Positions 35,499-44,790 of a stretch of 58,943 bases of DNA are shown in pieces. Every line of letters begins with the position of its first letter. Position 1 is the first letter of the stretch. The stretch is from NCBI RefSeq assembly GCF_026130165.1, contig NZ_JAIHOM010000016.1, positions 1 through 58,943 of the forward strand. Reading direction: 5' to 3'. This DNA comes from Spirulina subsalsa FACHB-351. GTDB taxonomy: Bacteria; Cyanobacteriota; Cyanobacteriia; Cyanobacteriales; Spirulinaceae. A program made the translations under genes and the position numbers. The notes under the pieces were generated by a model. The model ran no database searches, was not told where the DNA came from, and saw nothing but the letters and a program-made list of their open reading frames with translations.

Positions 35499-36719
35499 AT
35501 GAAAATCTTAATGCTATCGGCGACCTTTCCCTATCCTCCCACAAGGGGAGGGACTCAAGTCCGCACGTTTAATTTACTCAATTATTTGCGCGATCGCCAC
35601 TCTATCACTCTTGTCACCCAAAACACTCCCGATGTCACCCCCTCAGAAATAGAAGTGTTGCGGGAAAAGGTCGCCCAATTGCAGGTATTCCCCCGTCTGG
35701 CTCCTGATGCAGCGACAGGGGGCCTCTGGGGCAAAATCCAGCGCTTTACGCAGTTTTGGCGGGAAGGCACTCCCCCCAGTGTTTTAGCGGTGTTTTCGCC
35801 CCTGATGCAAGCTTGGATCACTGAACGGGTAGAACAGGGATTGTTTGACGTGATTACTTGTGAACATAGCGTTAACGAGATTTTTGTTCAACCCCAATGG
35901 AAAAATCAGGTCAGGACTGTGGTGAATATTCACAGTTCTGTTTATGCGACTTGCCAGCAACAACTAAACACCCAGACGGCCGATAATCCTCTGCGCGATC
36001 GCCTTAATCTGCCCCTGCTCAAAAAGTACGAACAAAAATACTGCCACAAATTCTCCCATCTTGTGGCCACCACCCCGGAAGATCAAGCGTCCTTACAGCA
36101 ACTGAGTCCCTCCTCTTCAATTAGCGTCATTCCCAACGGTGTAGACTTAGAACTGTTTCCCCCTCGCAGCCAAGATCCCGGAGGACAGAAATTAGTCTTT
36201 ATTGGGGCAATGGATAACACCCCCAACATTGACGCAGTATGCTTTTTCAGTCGGGAAATTTTCCCACAATTGAGGCAAAAATATCCCGAAATTACCCTAG
36301 ATTTAGTGGGCGCTCGTCCTGTGTCATCAGTGCAGGAATTGAGTCGGATTCCGGGGGTTAATGTAACCGGAAAAGTGCCGTCTATGGTGGATTATTTGCA
36401 TCAAGCTACGATTTGTGTAGTCCCTATGCGGACGGGATTTGGGATAAAAAACAAAACCCTCGAAGCGATGGCCGCCGGAATTCCTGTGGTAGGGAGCGAT
36501 CGCGGTCTAGAAGGATTAAGGGTGGATGAAACAGGAGTTCCCCTCGCTGCCTTACGAGCAAATACCATTCCCGAATATATCAGCGCGGTGGATCGTCTTT
36601 TACAAGATGCCACCTTACGAGCAGAAATTTCCCAAAATGCCCGCCAATTAATTGAGGAAAATTACACTTGGGAAGAGGCAGGACGGCGTTATGAGCAGGT
36701 TTTACTAGGGAATAGGTAA
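35499..36719 (+). CDS. Glycosyltransferase family 4
   Basis: 406 residues. MKILMLSATFPYPPTRGGTQVRTFNLL is a GT-B N-terminal domain with the acceptor-side GG loop. KLVFIGAMDNTPNIDAVCFF starts the C-terminal domain, and FGIKNKTLEAMAAGIPVVGSDRGLEGL is the donor-binding E-x7-E-like region. It resembles glycosyltransferases of exopolysaccharide clusters. It is divergent from the GT2 gene with 81 bp between. A composite repeat starts directly at its stop codon. Confidence 0.92.
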   Translation: MKILMLSATFPYPPTRGGTQVRTFNLLNYLRDRHSITLVTQNTPDVTPSEIEVLREKVAQLQVFPRLAPDAATGGLWGKIQRFTQFWREGTPPSVLAVFSPLMQAWITERVEQGLFDVITCEHSVNEIFVQPQWKNQVRTVVNIHSSVYATCQQQLNTQTADNPLRDRLNLPLLKKYEQKYCHKFSHLVATTPEDQASLQQLSPSSSISVIPNGVDLELFPPRSQDPGGQKLVFIGAMDNTPNIDAVCFFSREIFPQLRQKYPEITLDLVGARPVSSVQELSRIPGVNVTGKVPSMVDYLHQATICVVPMRTGFGIKNKTLEAMAAGIPVVGSDRGLEGLRVDETGVPLAALRANTIPEYISAVDRLLQDATLRAEISQNARQLIEENYTWEEAGRRYEQVLLGNR

Positions 36720-36927
36720 TAGGTAATAGGGAATAGGGAATAGGGAATAGGTAATAGGGAATAGGGAATAGGAAATCGGAAATAATTATCAATTGTCAAT
36801 TGTCAATTATCAATTCCCCACTCCCCTGCTCCCCTGCCCCCCCTCTCCCCTGCTCCCCCGCTCCCGACTCCCGATTGGGCGCTAAAGCGCAACTACGAAC
36901 CTGATTCCCGAAGTTATTCAGCAAGCC
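36715..36927. repeat. Composite intergenic repeat, copy 2
   Basis: In order: heptamer units (GGGAATA / GGTAATA), AATTATCAATTGTCAATT dyads, a C-rich array (CCCCTGCTCCCC type), GACTCCCGATTGG with the GCGCTAAAGCGC hairpin unit, and finally TTATTCAGCAAGCCCTATA, which matches the end of the MITE-like element at 7910. Read on the other strand, module order equals that of copy 3. Confidence 0.85.
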
Positions 36928-37734
36928 CTATAATAGGACTTCCTCCAGCACCCTCGCCCACCCTTCGGGGGCTGGACAGGGGGCAACTCGCCACCCCCGG
37001 CCCGCTAAACCGGGATGAATGCCCTTGACACTAGGGAGAATAATGGGGAGGTCTACCGCTTCTAGCATGGGTAGGTCATTAGGACTATTCCCTAAACCAA
37101 TGGTTAAAAGCCGATCAGAGGTTTGATAAATTTTTACGAGGGCTTGAACAGCTTTGCCTTTGCCAGCTTGAGGACTGATTAAATGGGAAAAGCGATCGCC
37201 GACCACCACCTGCCAACCTAACTCCTCTGCCGCCCCTTCAAGAGTTTGAGGACTGAGGCCTTTCGGGGTAACAAACGGTTCGGTAAAGTCCCGTTGTTTG
37301 GCTTCTGCGGCATCTTGGGGGGCTAATCCGGTTAACTGTTGAATCTGAGCCACAGTTAAATCCCCAAAACCTTGTAAGGGAAGACCTAACACTTGTTCTA
37401 ATTGGCGCAAAGCTTGGCGGGTGGTGGCATAATCTCCCCCCAAGCGCACTAGAGTATAATCTCCCCAAGTTTCTCCCGCTACCGGAAACCTTGGGTCGCC
37501 TTGGGGGATAAAGATTCCACTGCCATTTTCCACCACAAAGGGATCCCTTAAGCCCACAGCAGCCCGGAGTCCAGCCACCTCTGCCCGGGTTTTGCTGGTC
37601 ACGGGGATGACGGGAATCTGTTGGGTTTGTAGACGGGCTAACAGGGGTAAAGCCGCATCATAGCGATAGTCTTCTGAGCCTAAAAGGGTGCCATCAAGGT
37701 CGGTAAAGAGTAGGATGGAAGTCTGAGCCGTCAT
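36928..37734 (-). CDS. HAD-IIB hydrolase, mannosyl-3-phosphoglycerate phosphatase type
   Basis: 268 residues. LLFTDLDGTLLGSEDY is HAD motif I with both Asp residues; PVTSKTRAEV is motif II of the MPGP subgroup; GKGKAVQAL and TIGLGNSPNDLPML are motifs III and IV. Length and the TSKTR motif fit mannosyl-3-phosphoglycerate phosphatase, which makes mannosylglycerate, but glucosyl-3-phosphoglycerate phosphatase activity is also possible. No synthase is adjacent. It is divergent from yqeK with only 17 bp between the starts. Confidence 0.82.
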   Translation of the reverse strand: MTAQTSILLFTDLDGTLLGSEDYRYDAALPLLARLQTQQIPVIPVTSKTRAEVAGLRAAVGLRDPFVVENGSGIFIPQGDPRFPVAGETWGDYTLVRLGGDYATTRQALRQLEQVLGLPLQGFGDLTVAQIQQLTGLAPQDAAEAKQRDFTEPFVTPKGLSPQTLEGAAEELGWQVVVGDRFSHLISPQAGKGKAVQALVKIYQTSDRLLTIGLGNSPNDLPMLEAVDLPIILPSVKGIHPGLAGRGWRVAPCPAPEGWARVLEEVLL

Positions 37735-37751
37735 GGATTTTTAAGTGAACA

Positions 37752-38354
37752 ATGGAGCGCGATCGCATTTTAGCCTGGTTAGCCGATCAGGTTCCCCCCG
37801 CCCGTCTACGTCATATTTTAGGGGTAGAACAACTCGCCCAGGACCTAGCCGCCCACTATCAGCTAAATGTTATACAAGCCCAGAAAGCGGGTTTGATGCA
37901 CGATCTCGCCAAATATTTTTCTCCAAGTCGTTTATTGGCGATCGCCCAACAAGCAGGCATCGAAATTGACGACATCTGCCACACCACCCCCCACCTTCTC
38001 CATGCCGAGGTGAGCGCCATTATCGCCCGGGATGAATTCGGCGAAACGGATCCCGAAGTGCTGAATGCCATTCGCCATCATACCCTAGGGCAACCGGACA
38101 TGAGTCCTCTGTCCTGTATTCTATTCATTGCCGATGCCTTAGAACCGAATCGTGGCAACAGTGAGGAATTAGTCAAACTGCGCCACACCATGAAAGAGGA
38201 TCTCTATGGCACAGTCTGGAAAACCAGCGACTATGGGCTGCAATACCTCTTAAACAAGCGCTGTATTATTCACCCTCGCACCATTTTGACTCGGAACTGG
38301 GCCATGCAGCAGTCGCTCAAATCCCACAGAGTCCAACAGAAAGACTCCCATTAG
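37752..38354 (+). CDS. yqeK: HD-domain hydrolase YqeK (Ap4A hydrolase family)
   Basis: 200 residues. RLRHILGVEQLAQDLA, LMHDLAKYFS (the HD pair) and IRHHTLGQPDMSPLSCILFIADALEPNR give the metal-binding H...HD...H...D pattern of YqeK proteins, which symmetrically hydrolyse diadenosine tetraphosphate. It is followed by rsfS after 134 bp; the yqeK-rsfS neighbourhood is conserved in many bacteria, which supports the name. Confidence 0.9.
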   Translation: MERDRILAWLADQVPPARLRHILGVEQLAQDLAAHYQLNVIQAQKAGLMHDLAKYFSPSRLLAIAQQAGIEIDDICHTTPHLLHAEVSAIIARDEFGETDPEVLNAIRHHTLGQPDMSPLSCILFIADALEPNRGNSEELVKLRHTMKEDLYGTVWKTSDYGLQYLLNKRCIIHPRTILTRNWAMQQSLKSHRVQQKDSH

Positions 38355-38488
38355 ACCCGATGCGGAACGCTATTAACGGCGGGAGTGTCAAGAAAAAACA
38401 CAGAATTCTCCGCTCAGACCGCCTCGACTTCGTTATGATCAACATGATCGACTAGAAACCTATTCACACTGATTTCTGAATGAACTGA

Positions 38489-38914
38489 ATGCTTCCTACC
38501 AATCGACCCCTAACCCATCCCAGCAACCTGATGACGGCCGAAGTTCTCTCCCTAGAGGACCCCACCCAGCGCTTAGTCACCACCATTGTCCAAGCAGCCG
38601 ACGATCGCAAAGCGGCGGATATTCTCGCCCTCAAAGTGACAGAAGTTTCCTTCTTGGCGGATTATTTTATCTTAGCCAGTGGCTTCTCGCGGACACAAGT
38701 GCGGGCGATCGCCGATTCCATTGAGGAAAAAGTCGCAACCACTTGGCACCGTCATCCCACACAAGTGGAGGGGAAAGGGGAAAACAACTGGATTGTTCTC
38801 GATTATGGTGAAGTCATTGCCCATATTATGCTCCCCACCGAACGAGAGTTTTATAATTTAGAAGCATTTTGGGGTCACGCCGTTCGCGTTGATCTCCCCC
38901 CAGAACTGTTCTAA
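38489..38914 (+). CDS. rsfS: Ribosomal silencing factor RsfS
   Basis: 141 residues from ATG 38489, or 127 from ATG 38531 (MTAEVLSLED), which is nearer the usual length. ADDRKAADILALKVTEVSFLADYFILASG and GKGENNWIVLDYGEVIAHIM are family signatures. RsfS binds ribosomal protein L14 and blocks subunit joining in starvation. It is followed at 15 bp by the CGLD27-type gene. Confidence 0.93.
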   Translation: MLPTNRPLTHPSNLMTAEVLSLEDPTQRLVTTIVQAADDRKAADILALKVTEVSFLADYFILASGFSRTQVRAIADSIEEKVATTWHRHPTQVEGKGENNWIVLDYGEVIAHIMLPTEREFYNLEAFWGHAVRVDLPPELF

Positions 38915-38929
38915 CTTACCTGTCACACC

Positions 38930-39430
38930 ATGCCAGAGTCCCCAACTTCCTTCTGTCCTGTCCCGGAAGATCAACAGCCCTTAAATGAATATGAACAACT
39001 CAAAAGTTCTTGGTTGTTCAATTGGACAACCCAACCCCTTGGGCAGTATAGCCGGAAACTGGTATGGGTGTGGGTGTGGGGCTGGGTGATCTCCGGCCCG
39101 ATTGCCGCCGCTAGCTTTCCCCCCAGCAAACTCCCCGTAAAATTTGCCCTAGCGGGGAGTGGCGGGGCATTATTTTTTGTTCTGTTAGTCCTCATGCGTC
39201 TCTGGTTAGGCTGGTGGTATGTCAAAGACCGCCTAAATCAGGACACTGTATCCTATGAAGAATCAGGATGGTACGATGGACAGGTCTGGGATAAGCCCCC
39301 AGAAGTGCAAATGCGCGATCGCCTCGTGGTATCGTACCAAATAAAACCAATTCTGAACCGACTGCACAAAACCCTCCTAATCCTAGCTGGATTAGTGGTG
39401 AGTGGTAGTTTAATCTGGCTTATTATTTAA
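38930..39430 (+). CDS. CGLD27 family membrane protein
   Basis: 166 residues. CPVPEDQQPLNEYEQLKSSWLFNW at the N-terminus, then hydrophobic segments around 50-70, 77-97 and 147-165, and SYEESGWYDGQVWDKPPEVQMRDRLVV between. This is the CGLD27 family (conserved in green lineage and diatoms), whose plant members have been linked to chloroplast iron or light stress responses; the molecular function is unsettled. It sits in a tight row rsfS - CGLD27 - asparaginase. Confidence 0.85.
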   Translation: MPESPTSFCPVPEDQQPLNEYEQLKSSWLFNWTTQPLGQYSRKLVWVWVWGWVISGPIAAASFPPSKLPVKFALAGSGGALFFVLLVLMRLWLGWWYVKDRLNQDTVSYEESGWYDGQVWDKPPEVQMRDRLVVSYQIKPILNRLHKTLLILAGLVVSGSLIWLII

Positions 39431-39454
39431 CCTCATCCCACAGAAAAAAGACCC

Positions 39455-40408
39455 ATGACTAGGGGAATCCGAACCCATACCCCAGAACTTGAAATCCACC
39501 TCTTGCGCGAAGGGATTATTGAGTCTATTCACAAAGTAGCCGCCGTCGTCTGTGATAATCGCGGCCGTGTATTATCAATGGCTGGCACCTCCGAAACCAC
39601 CGCCTTTATCCGTTCCGCCCTCAAACCCTTTCAAGCCCTCGCCGTTACCTCCACCGGGGTGATTGAACAATTCGGCCTCAATGACCGGGATTTAGCCATT
39701 ATTTGCAGTTCCCATTGTGGCACCGTGGAACAAGCACGCCAAGTCTTTAACATCCTCTGGCACTGTGATGTAGAAGCCGATGCCCTTCAGTGTCCTGTTC
39801 CCGAAGGCAAAGACAGCGCCCTGCAACACAATTGCTCCGGCAAACACGCGGGAATGCTAGCCGTCTGTAGACAGCGTAATTTTCCCATTGAGAACTATCT
39901 CCATCGTTCTAATCCCGTCCAGAAGTTGATTATTGATAAAGTCGGCGAACTCTTGGGGATGCCAGGAGAAGAATTTGTGCGCGCCCGGGATGACTGCGGA
40001 GCCCCGACTTACTCTATGCAGTTAGGACAAATGGCCAGCCTCTACGCTATCCTAGCCTCTGGGGATAATGTAGACCTAGAGCGCATTGTCCGCGCCATGA
40101 CCCACCACCCCGGTATGGTGGCCGGAGATGGGGCTTTTGATACCGAGTTAATGCGCCTCACGGAAGGGGAATTAGTGAGCAAATCAGGAGCCGAAGGCGT
40201 GCAATGTATAGGGCGAGTGGGAGAAGGCTTAGGTTTAGCCATTAAAGCCCGAGACGGCGCAAAACGGGCTAAATACGCGGCCGCTATTCATCTGTTATTA
40301 CAGTTAGGTTGGATTCGTCCCTCGGTGGCGGAAACTTTAGCGGATCAGTTTATGAAGTTTGACGATTATAAGCGCCTCGAAGTGATTGGCGAGGTGGTCA
40401 TGCTTTAA
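39455..40408 (+). CDS. L-asparaginase II-type protein
   Basis: 317 residues. LLREGIIESIHKVAAVVCD, then SSHCGTVEQARQVFNIL, NCSGKHAGMLAVC and RDDCGAPTYSM are signatures of the thermolabile/Rhizobium-type asparaginase II family, which hydrolyses asparagine to aspartate and ammonia. There is no signal peptide, so it is cytoplasmic. It starts 24 bp after the CGLD27 gene. The assignment rests on these motifs; substrate preference is not visible. Confidence 0.88.
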   Translation: MTRGIRTHTPELEIHLLREGIIESIHKVAAVVCDNRGRVLSMAGTSETTAFIRSALKPFQALAVTSTGVIEQFGLNDRDLAIICSSHCGTVEQARQVFNILWHCDVEADALQCPVPEGKDSALQHNCSGKHAGMLAVCRQRNFPIENYLHRSNPVQKLIIDKVGELLGMPGEEFVRARDDCGAPTYSMQLGQMASLYAILASGDNVDLERIVRAMTHHPGMVAGDGAFDTELMRLTEGELVSKSGAEGVQCIGRVGEGLGLAIKARDGAKRAKYAAAIHLLLQLGWIRPSVAETLADQFMKFDDYKRLEVIGEVVML

Positions 40409-40477
40409 ACAGATTAACGGTCAATTATTAAGTCCCAATTATCAATTGTCAACAGTCTACTCATAACGAACAATTCC

Positions 40478-41110
40478 ATGACCGTGACCAATTTTCAAGT
40501 GTGCGATCGCGATCTTGATCTCGACACCCTACACCGTTACCAAAACGCTGAAACCCTTGCCATAGATACCGAAACAATGGGTCTAGTCTTAGGGCGCGAT
40601 CGCCTTTGTCTCGTCCAAATTTGTGACCCCCAAGGCTTCGTTACCGCCATCCGTATAGAACAAGGGCAAATTGAAGCCCCCCACCTCAAAACCCTAATGG
40701 AAGACCCCAAAATCACCAAAATCTTCCACTATGCCCGCTTTGACATTGCCCAGTTAAAATACACCTTCGGCATCCTCACCCAGCCCATTTTCTGCACCAA
40801 AATCGCCAGCAAACTCGCCCGAACTTACACCTCCAGTCACGGCCTCAAAGCACTGGTACAAGAACTCGAAAAGATAGAACTCGACAAAAGTTCCCAGAGT
40901 TCCGACTGGGGAAACCCCGATAATTTATCCCCCGAACAACTTAGCTACGCCGCCAATGACGTGCGTTATCTCATTTCCTTACGTCAGAAACTCCTGCAAA
41001 TGTTAGAACGAGAAGGCCGCCTAGAATTGGTCTATCGTTGTTTTGACTGTTTACCCGTGCTAACCGATCTCGATATTCTCCAGTTTCAAGACATTTTTGA
41101 GCATAAATAA
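40478..41110 (+). CDS. rnd: Ribonuclease D
   Basis: 210 residues. LAIDTETMGL (exo I, DxE), FHYARFDIAQLKYTFGI (exo II) and LSYAANDVRYLISLRQKL (exo III, Y-x3-D) form the DEDDy 3'-5' exonuclease active site. It lacks the C-terminal HRDC domains of enterobacterial RNase D, as is normal in cyanobacteria. It probably trims tRNA and other RNA 3' ends. Confidence 0.92.
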   Translation: MTVTNFQVCDRDLDLDTLHRYQNAETLAIDTETMGLVLGRDRLCLVQICDPQGFVTAIRIEQGQIEAPHLKTLMEDPKITKIFHYARFDIAQLKYTFGILTQPIFCTKIASKLARTYTSSHGLKALVQELEKIELDKSSQSSDWGNPDNLSPEQLSYAANDVRYLISLRQKLLQMLEREGRLELVYRCFDCLPVLTDLDILQFQDIFEHK

Positions 41111-41544
41111 TGCCGGGTGTTCTAGTTTATTTTTTGACCTGTTGAAAGAGATGGAATCCCCGTCCGTTTACGGCGGGGCAGATGTCAAGTATGCCTTTTT
41201 TTGAACAATCATCCCGGATAACAGGATTAATTCTGCTCAATCCCAATCCGCTTCGGTTATTTCTCCTACGTTGCGATCGCGCAAACGAATCCCCCTGTTC
41301 CCTGTTCCCAGATCCAGTGTTCCCTAGCCCCACGAGTAGAGTTATATGCCTAACGGCACGCTTCGCGTACAGCAAGCCCTATCCATGGATAGAGACACCC
41401 CCAGTCTCCCTCCGCCCCCACTCAAAAATTTTTTCCTTCCCCCCTTGACGATTTTGTAACACACTTGTAGTATGTTGATTAAGGGGCAAAAAAACGTCTG
41501 AACCCTTTCATAAGCCTTTATTCATATTGCTCCAGAATTAATAA
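41111..41544. other. Intergenic region with solitary IS605-type right end
   Basis: GGAATCCCCGTCCGTTTACG with GCGGGGCAGATGTCAAG (41153-41189) has the hairpin and GTCAA end of an IS605-type right end, but no transposase gene is near, so it is a remnant or relic. Further right, ACAGCAAGCCCTATCC (41370-41385) resembles the end of the MITE-like family. No gene was seen here; the tRNA promoter is listed separately. Confidence 0.5.
41445..41473 (+). promoter_or_regulatory. Sigma-70-type promoter for tRNA-Pro
   Basis: TTGACG (41445-41450) and TAGTAT (41468-41473) are separated by exactly 17 bp, 71 bp before the tRNA start. This is close to the consensus for housekeeping promoters. Confidence 0.65.
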
Positions 41545-41618
41545 CGGGATGTAGCGTAGTTTGGTAGCGCGCCTGCTTTGGGAGCAGGATGTCGTAGGTT
41601 CAAATCCTGCCATCCCGA
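41545..41618 (+). tRNA. tRNA-Pro (anticodon UGG)
   Basis: 74 nt. The acceptor stem CGGGATG/CATCCCG, D arm GCGT-AGTTTGGTA-GCGC, anticodon arm CCTGC-TTTGGGA-GCAGG with TGG at the anticodon, and a TTCAAAT T-loop all pair. The discriminator base is A; no CCA is encoded directly (ATT follows). Confidence 0.96.
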
Positions 41619-41690
41619 TTCCGCCCTGACCATTTCACGGGGGAAAAATCCGATGATTTAGAGGACATTACCAATGCTGAAGCATTGAGC

Positions 41691-42023
41691 ATGAAGCAAT
41701 TTATTGATCAATACGAGATGATTTTGGGCGCTTTAACCTGTGGCTATGAACGAATTATAAAGGAGTTTACAATAGCCAAACATCAGGTTAAAGAACGCCT
41801 CGATAAATTGATTTTAGAAGTCTTAGGTCAAGGGGGAGAAGCGGAGAACTATAAGTCGATTTCTGACAGCTTTTTAGAACGAGAAGGGGTAGAACTGATT
41901 GACCCGATCAACTTATTACAAGAAATTCAAACCCGACAAAGCTTTGTCCAAGACTTTAAATCTAATATTGACCGAGTTTTGTCGATTAGCAATGCTCGCA
42001 CTATGATTGAAGTTGAGGATTAA
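41691..42023 (+). CDS. Hypothetical protein
   Basis: 110 residues from ATG 41691 (MKQFIDQYEMILG). It is predicted helical and charged throughout, with no membrane segment and no motif that I recognise (YERIIKEFTIAKHQVKERLDKLILEVL, then DPINLLQEIQTRQSFVQDFKSNIDRVL). Codon use resembles that of nearby genes, so it is likely real. It follows tRNA-Pro by 72 bp, and genes just downstream of a tRNA are often acquired, but no attachment-site repeat was found. Confidence 0.55.
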   Translation: MKQFIDQYEMILGALTCGYERIIKEFTIAKHQVKERLDKLILEVLGQGGEAENYKSISDSFLEREGVELIDPINLLQEIQTRQSFVQDFKSNIDRVLSISNARTMIEVED

Positions 42024-42332
42024 TTCTCGTTCGATACCGAATTAACTGATGTGCGATAAACAATGCTGGTCTCTTGAAAACTTCTGAATTTATGGAACGA
42101 GCTAATGGGAAACCAGGCTCAATCCTCTGTTACAGGATCGCCTTAAAGTTTAAAGCTTAACGTTTAACCTTTAACACTTAAGTCTCAATCCTCAATGATT
42201 AAAGCTTTAACTCTTAGCTGTTAATCTTTAACCTTCGATTAAATCCAAGATGATTGGTTTTAAGGTTCCATAATACCTAGAAGTTCCCACTTGGCTGAGA
42301 GGTCAGCATTTTTATCAAAAATAGCGAACAGG
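42024..42332. other. AT-rich intergenic region with TTTAAC/TTAAAG repeats
   Basis: 42130-42250 is filled with variations of TTTAAC and TTAAAG (AAGTTTAAAGCTTAACGTTTAACC type), a degenerate short repeat. No gene or clear RNA structure was seen. Confidence 0.5.
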
Positions 42333-42566
42333 TTAAGTAAACCGCCGCTTAAAGCGGGGATCTACATAATGTTTCTTGCGGCGATTGCAAGGACGACAGA
42401 GGGCTTGCAGATTGCTCAGGTCATTTGTTCCCCCCTTCGCCAGAGGAATAATATGATCCACCTCTAAATTCTGAGTGCTGCCACAACTCCGACAGCATCC
42501 ACCATCACGATTTAATACAAACTGTCTGACCTCCGGAGGCATTTTGATGCGGGGGCTTTTTTCCAT
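42333..42566 (-). CDS. Small HNH endonuclease-family protein
   Basis: 77 residues. CCRSCGSTQNLEVDHIIPLAKGGTNDLSNLQALCRPCNRRK carries two CxxC zinc-binding pairs and the HNH motif (DH ... N ... C..CN). Stand-alone HNH proteins of this size are common in cyanobacteria; the biological target is unknown. It is divergent from urtA, with the NtcA promoter between. Confidence 0.82.
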   Translation of the reverse strand: MEKSPRIKMPPEVRQFVLNRDGGCCRSCGSTQNLEVDHIIPLAKGGTNDLSNLQALCRPCNRRKKHYVDPRFKRRFT

Positions 42567-42726
42567 TTTTGCATTAAGAATTAACTAATTTTAAGTTCTC
42601 TATCAATTGATCAACTTTTCTAAAGTTTTCTTACAAGAAATGACCTCAACAATCCATTTTCTCATGGGGAGAGAGTATTCCTTGAGGACACCAGACCACT
42701 CCTAGCTTATTATCTCTTGTTAAGTC

Positions 42727-42768
42727 GTAGCATAGACTACAAAATCTTATTTTACCTCGTCTTAATAT
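42727..42768 (+). promoter_or_regulatory. NtcA-activated promoter of urtABCDE
   Basis: GTAGCATAGACTAC (42727-42740) is a perfect GTA-N8-TAC NtcA site. TAATAT at 42763-42768 follows after 22 bp, the spacing of class II NtcA promoters. NtcA is the cyanobacterial global nitrogen regulator and urt genes are known targets. Confidence 0.85.
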
Positions 42769-42846
42769 TAACCCCTTGACTATGTTGTTGGGTACTCCAG
42801 TGAACAAGGACAACAGCATTCGTTAACAAGCTCAAAAGAGGAGCCT

Positions 42847-44157
42847 ATGGACAAGCAATTTGGTAGACGGAAATTTTTAATCTACGGCTCGGCAGCCCTA
42901 GGAACAAGCATTTTGTTAAAGGCTTGTGGAAGCACTCCCACAACGGGAGACACGACTACAGAAGGATCTGCATCTAACCAAGTCGCCGCTAGTGGAGACA
43001 CGATTAAGGTAGGAATTTTGCACTCCCTCAGCGGCACAATGGCCATTAGTGAAACAACCGTAGTAGATGCGGAAAAACTAGCCATTAAAGAAATTAATGA
43101 AGCTGGGGGCGTTTTAGGCAAGCAAATCGAAGCGGTAATTGAAGATGGAGCTTCAGATTGGCCAACTTTTGCCGAAAAAGCGGGTAAACTGATTGATCAA
43201 GACAAAGTTGTAACGGTATTTGGTTGTTGGACTTCTGCCAGTCGGAAGGCTGTTTTAGATGTCTTTGAGTCCAAAAACCATATGTTATGGTATCCCGTCC
43301 AATATGAAGGACAGGAATGCTCTAGAAACATCTTCTATACCGGGGCAGCCCCCAACCAACAGATTGAGCCTGCTGTTACTTGGTTGTTGGAAAATAAGGG
43401 CAACAAGTTTTTTTTAGTTGGTTCAGACTATGTGTTCCCTCGCACGGCTAACACTATCATTAAGGAACAGTTGAAAGCCAAGGGCGGGGAAACGGTTGGT
43501 GAGGATTATTTACCTTTAGGTAACACGGAAGTTACCCCAATTATTACCAAAATTCAGGCGGCTTTACCCGATGGTGGGGTAATCTTTAATACGCTCAATG
43601 GTGATAGTAATGTGGCTTTCTTCAAACAGTTACAAGGGGCGGGATTAACCCCGGATAAATATCCGGTAATGTCCGTCAGTGTGGCTGAGGAAGAAGTACA
43701 GCAAATTGGGGCGGAATTTTTAAAAGGTCATTATGCCTGTTGGAACTACTTCCAAACTGTTGAAACACCGGAAAATCAGGCGTTTGTGGAAGCCTTTAAA
43801 GCTGAATATGGTCAAAATCGGGTGACGAATGACCCCATGGAGGCGGCCTATATTATGGTGTACCTGTGGAAACAGGCCGTGGAAAAAGCGGGAACGGCGG
43901 ATGATCTCGATAAAGTCCGTATGGCGGCCATTGGTCAGGAATTTGATGCACCAGAGGGCAAAGTGACGATGAATGTTAATCATCACATCTCAAAAACGGT
44001 GCGGGTGGGTCAAGTTCGCGAAGATGGTCTATTTGATATTGTCTGGTCAACGGAGGGCCCGATTGACCCCTTACCTTGGAATCAATTCGTACCGGATACC
44101 AAGGGATATGGTTGTGATTGGACTGACCCCAATAAGGGCGGCCGTTACAAGATTTAA
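42847..44157 (+). CDS. urtA: Urea ABC transporter, substrate-binding protein
   Basis: 436 residues. The N-terminus has a twin-arginine motif ([23 protein letters not shown]) ending in a lipobox (LKAC), so it is probably an exported lipoprotein. The mature part ([24 protein letters not shown] ... [18 protein letters not shown] ... [20 protein letters not shown]) is the UrtA/amide-binding periplasmic fold. GAGGAG stands just before the ATG. First gene of the urea operon; it captures urea outside the inner membrane for UrtBCDE. Confidence 0.96.
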   Translation: MDKQFGRRKFLIYGSAALGTSILLKACGSTPTTGDTTTEGSASNQVAASGDTIKVGILHSLSGTMAISETTVVDAEKLAIKEINEAGGVLGKQIEAVIEDGASDWPTFAEKAGKLIDQDKVVTVFGCWTSASRKAVLDVFESKNHMLWYPVQYEGQECSRNIFYTGAAPNQQIEPAVTWLLENKGNKFFLVGSDYVFPRTANTIIKEQLKAKGGETVGEDYLPLGNTEVTPIITKIQAALPDGGVIFNTLNGDSNVAFFKQLQGAGLTPDKYPVMSVSVAEEEVQQIGAEFLKGHYACWNYFQTVETPENQAFVEAFKAEYGQNRVTNDPMEAAYIMVYLWKQAVEKAGTADDLDKVRMAAIGQEFDAPEGKVTMNVNHHISKTVRVGQVREDGLFDIVWSTEGPIDPLPWNQFVPDTKGYGCDWTDPNKGGRYKI

Positions 44158-44215
44158 GATTTGGTTTGAGTAGAAAGAAGGGGGAATTGTGGTTATCCTT
44201 CTTTCTCAGTTGATT

Positions 44216-44760
44216 GTGTTGGGTTGCGCTGGCGCTTCACCTAACCGACGGGTGTTTTCCGGGGGGGTGTTGGGTTGCGCTGACGCTTCACCCAACCTAC
44301 GGGCGTTTTCCGGGGAGGGTGTTGGGTTATGCTGGCGCTTCACCCAACCTACGGGTGTTTTCCGGGAGGGTGTTGGGTTACGCTGGCGCTTCACCCAACC
44401 TACGGGCGTTTTCCGGGAGGGTGTTGGGTTACGCTGGCGCTTCACCCAACCTACGGGCGTTTTCCGGGAGGGTGTTGGGTTATGCTGGCGCTTCACCCAA
44501 CCTACGGGCGTTTTCCGGGAGGGTGTTGGGTTACGCTGGCGCTTCACCTAACCGACGGGTGTTTTCCGGGGGGGTGTTGGGTTACGCTGGCGCTTCACCT
44601 AACCTACGGGTGTTTTCCGGGAGGGTGTTGGGTTACGCTGGCGCTTCACCCAACCTACGGGTGTTTTCCGGGAGGGTGTTGGGTTACGCTGGCGCTTCAC
44701 CTAACCTACGGGGTGCTAGGGTGTTGGGTTATGCTGGCGCTTCACCCAACCTGCGGGGTT
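44216..44760 (+). repeat. 51-bp minisatellite between urtA and urtB (11 units)
   Basis: Units start GTGTTGGGTT at 44216, 44267, 44319, 44370, 44421, 44472, 44523, 44574, 44625, 44676 and 44721. Most are exactly 51 bp; one is 52 and the tenth is 45. Each contains GTTGGGT and ACCCAAC as a 7-bp inverted repeat, so every unit can form a hairpin. Because 51 is divisible by three, several reading frames stay open but none is a plausible gene. A single related unit stands between urtD and urtE at 48299. Confidence 0.95.
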
Positions 44761-44790
44761 CTGGTTGTTGGTTGTTTTGAGATTTTTTGC

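Noticed and set aside
42060..42260. CRISPR-like array in the TTTAAC-rich region
   Set aside because: The units are short, variable and not separated by spacers of constant length.
41545..42566. Genomic island integrated at tRNA-Pro
   Set aside because: No integrase and no direct repeat of the tRNA 3' end was found downstream.
44214..44780. Long open frames on both strands through the urtA-urtB spacer
   Set aside because: They only translate the 51-bp repeats, whose length is a multiple of three; several frames are open at once and there is no start context.
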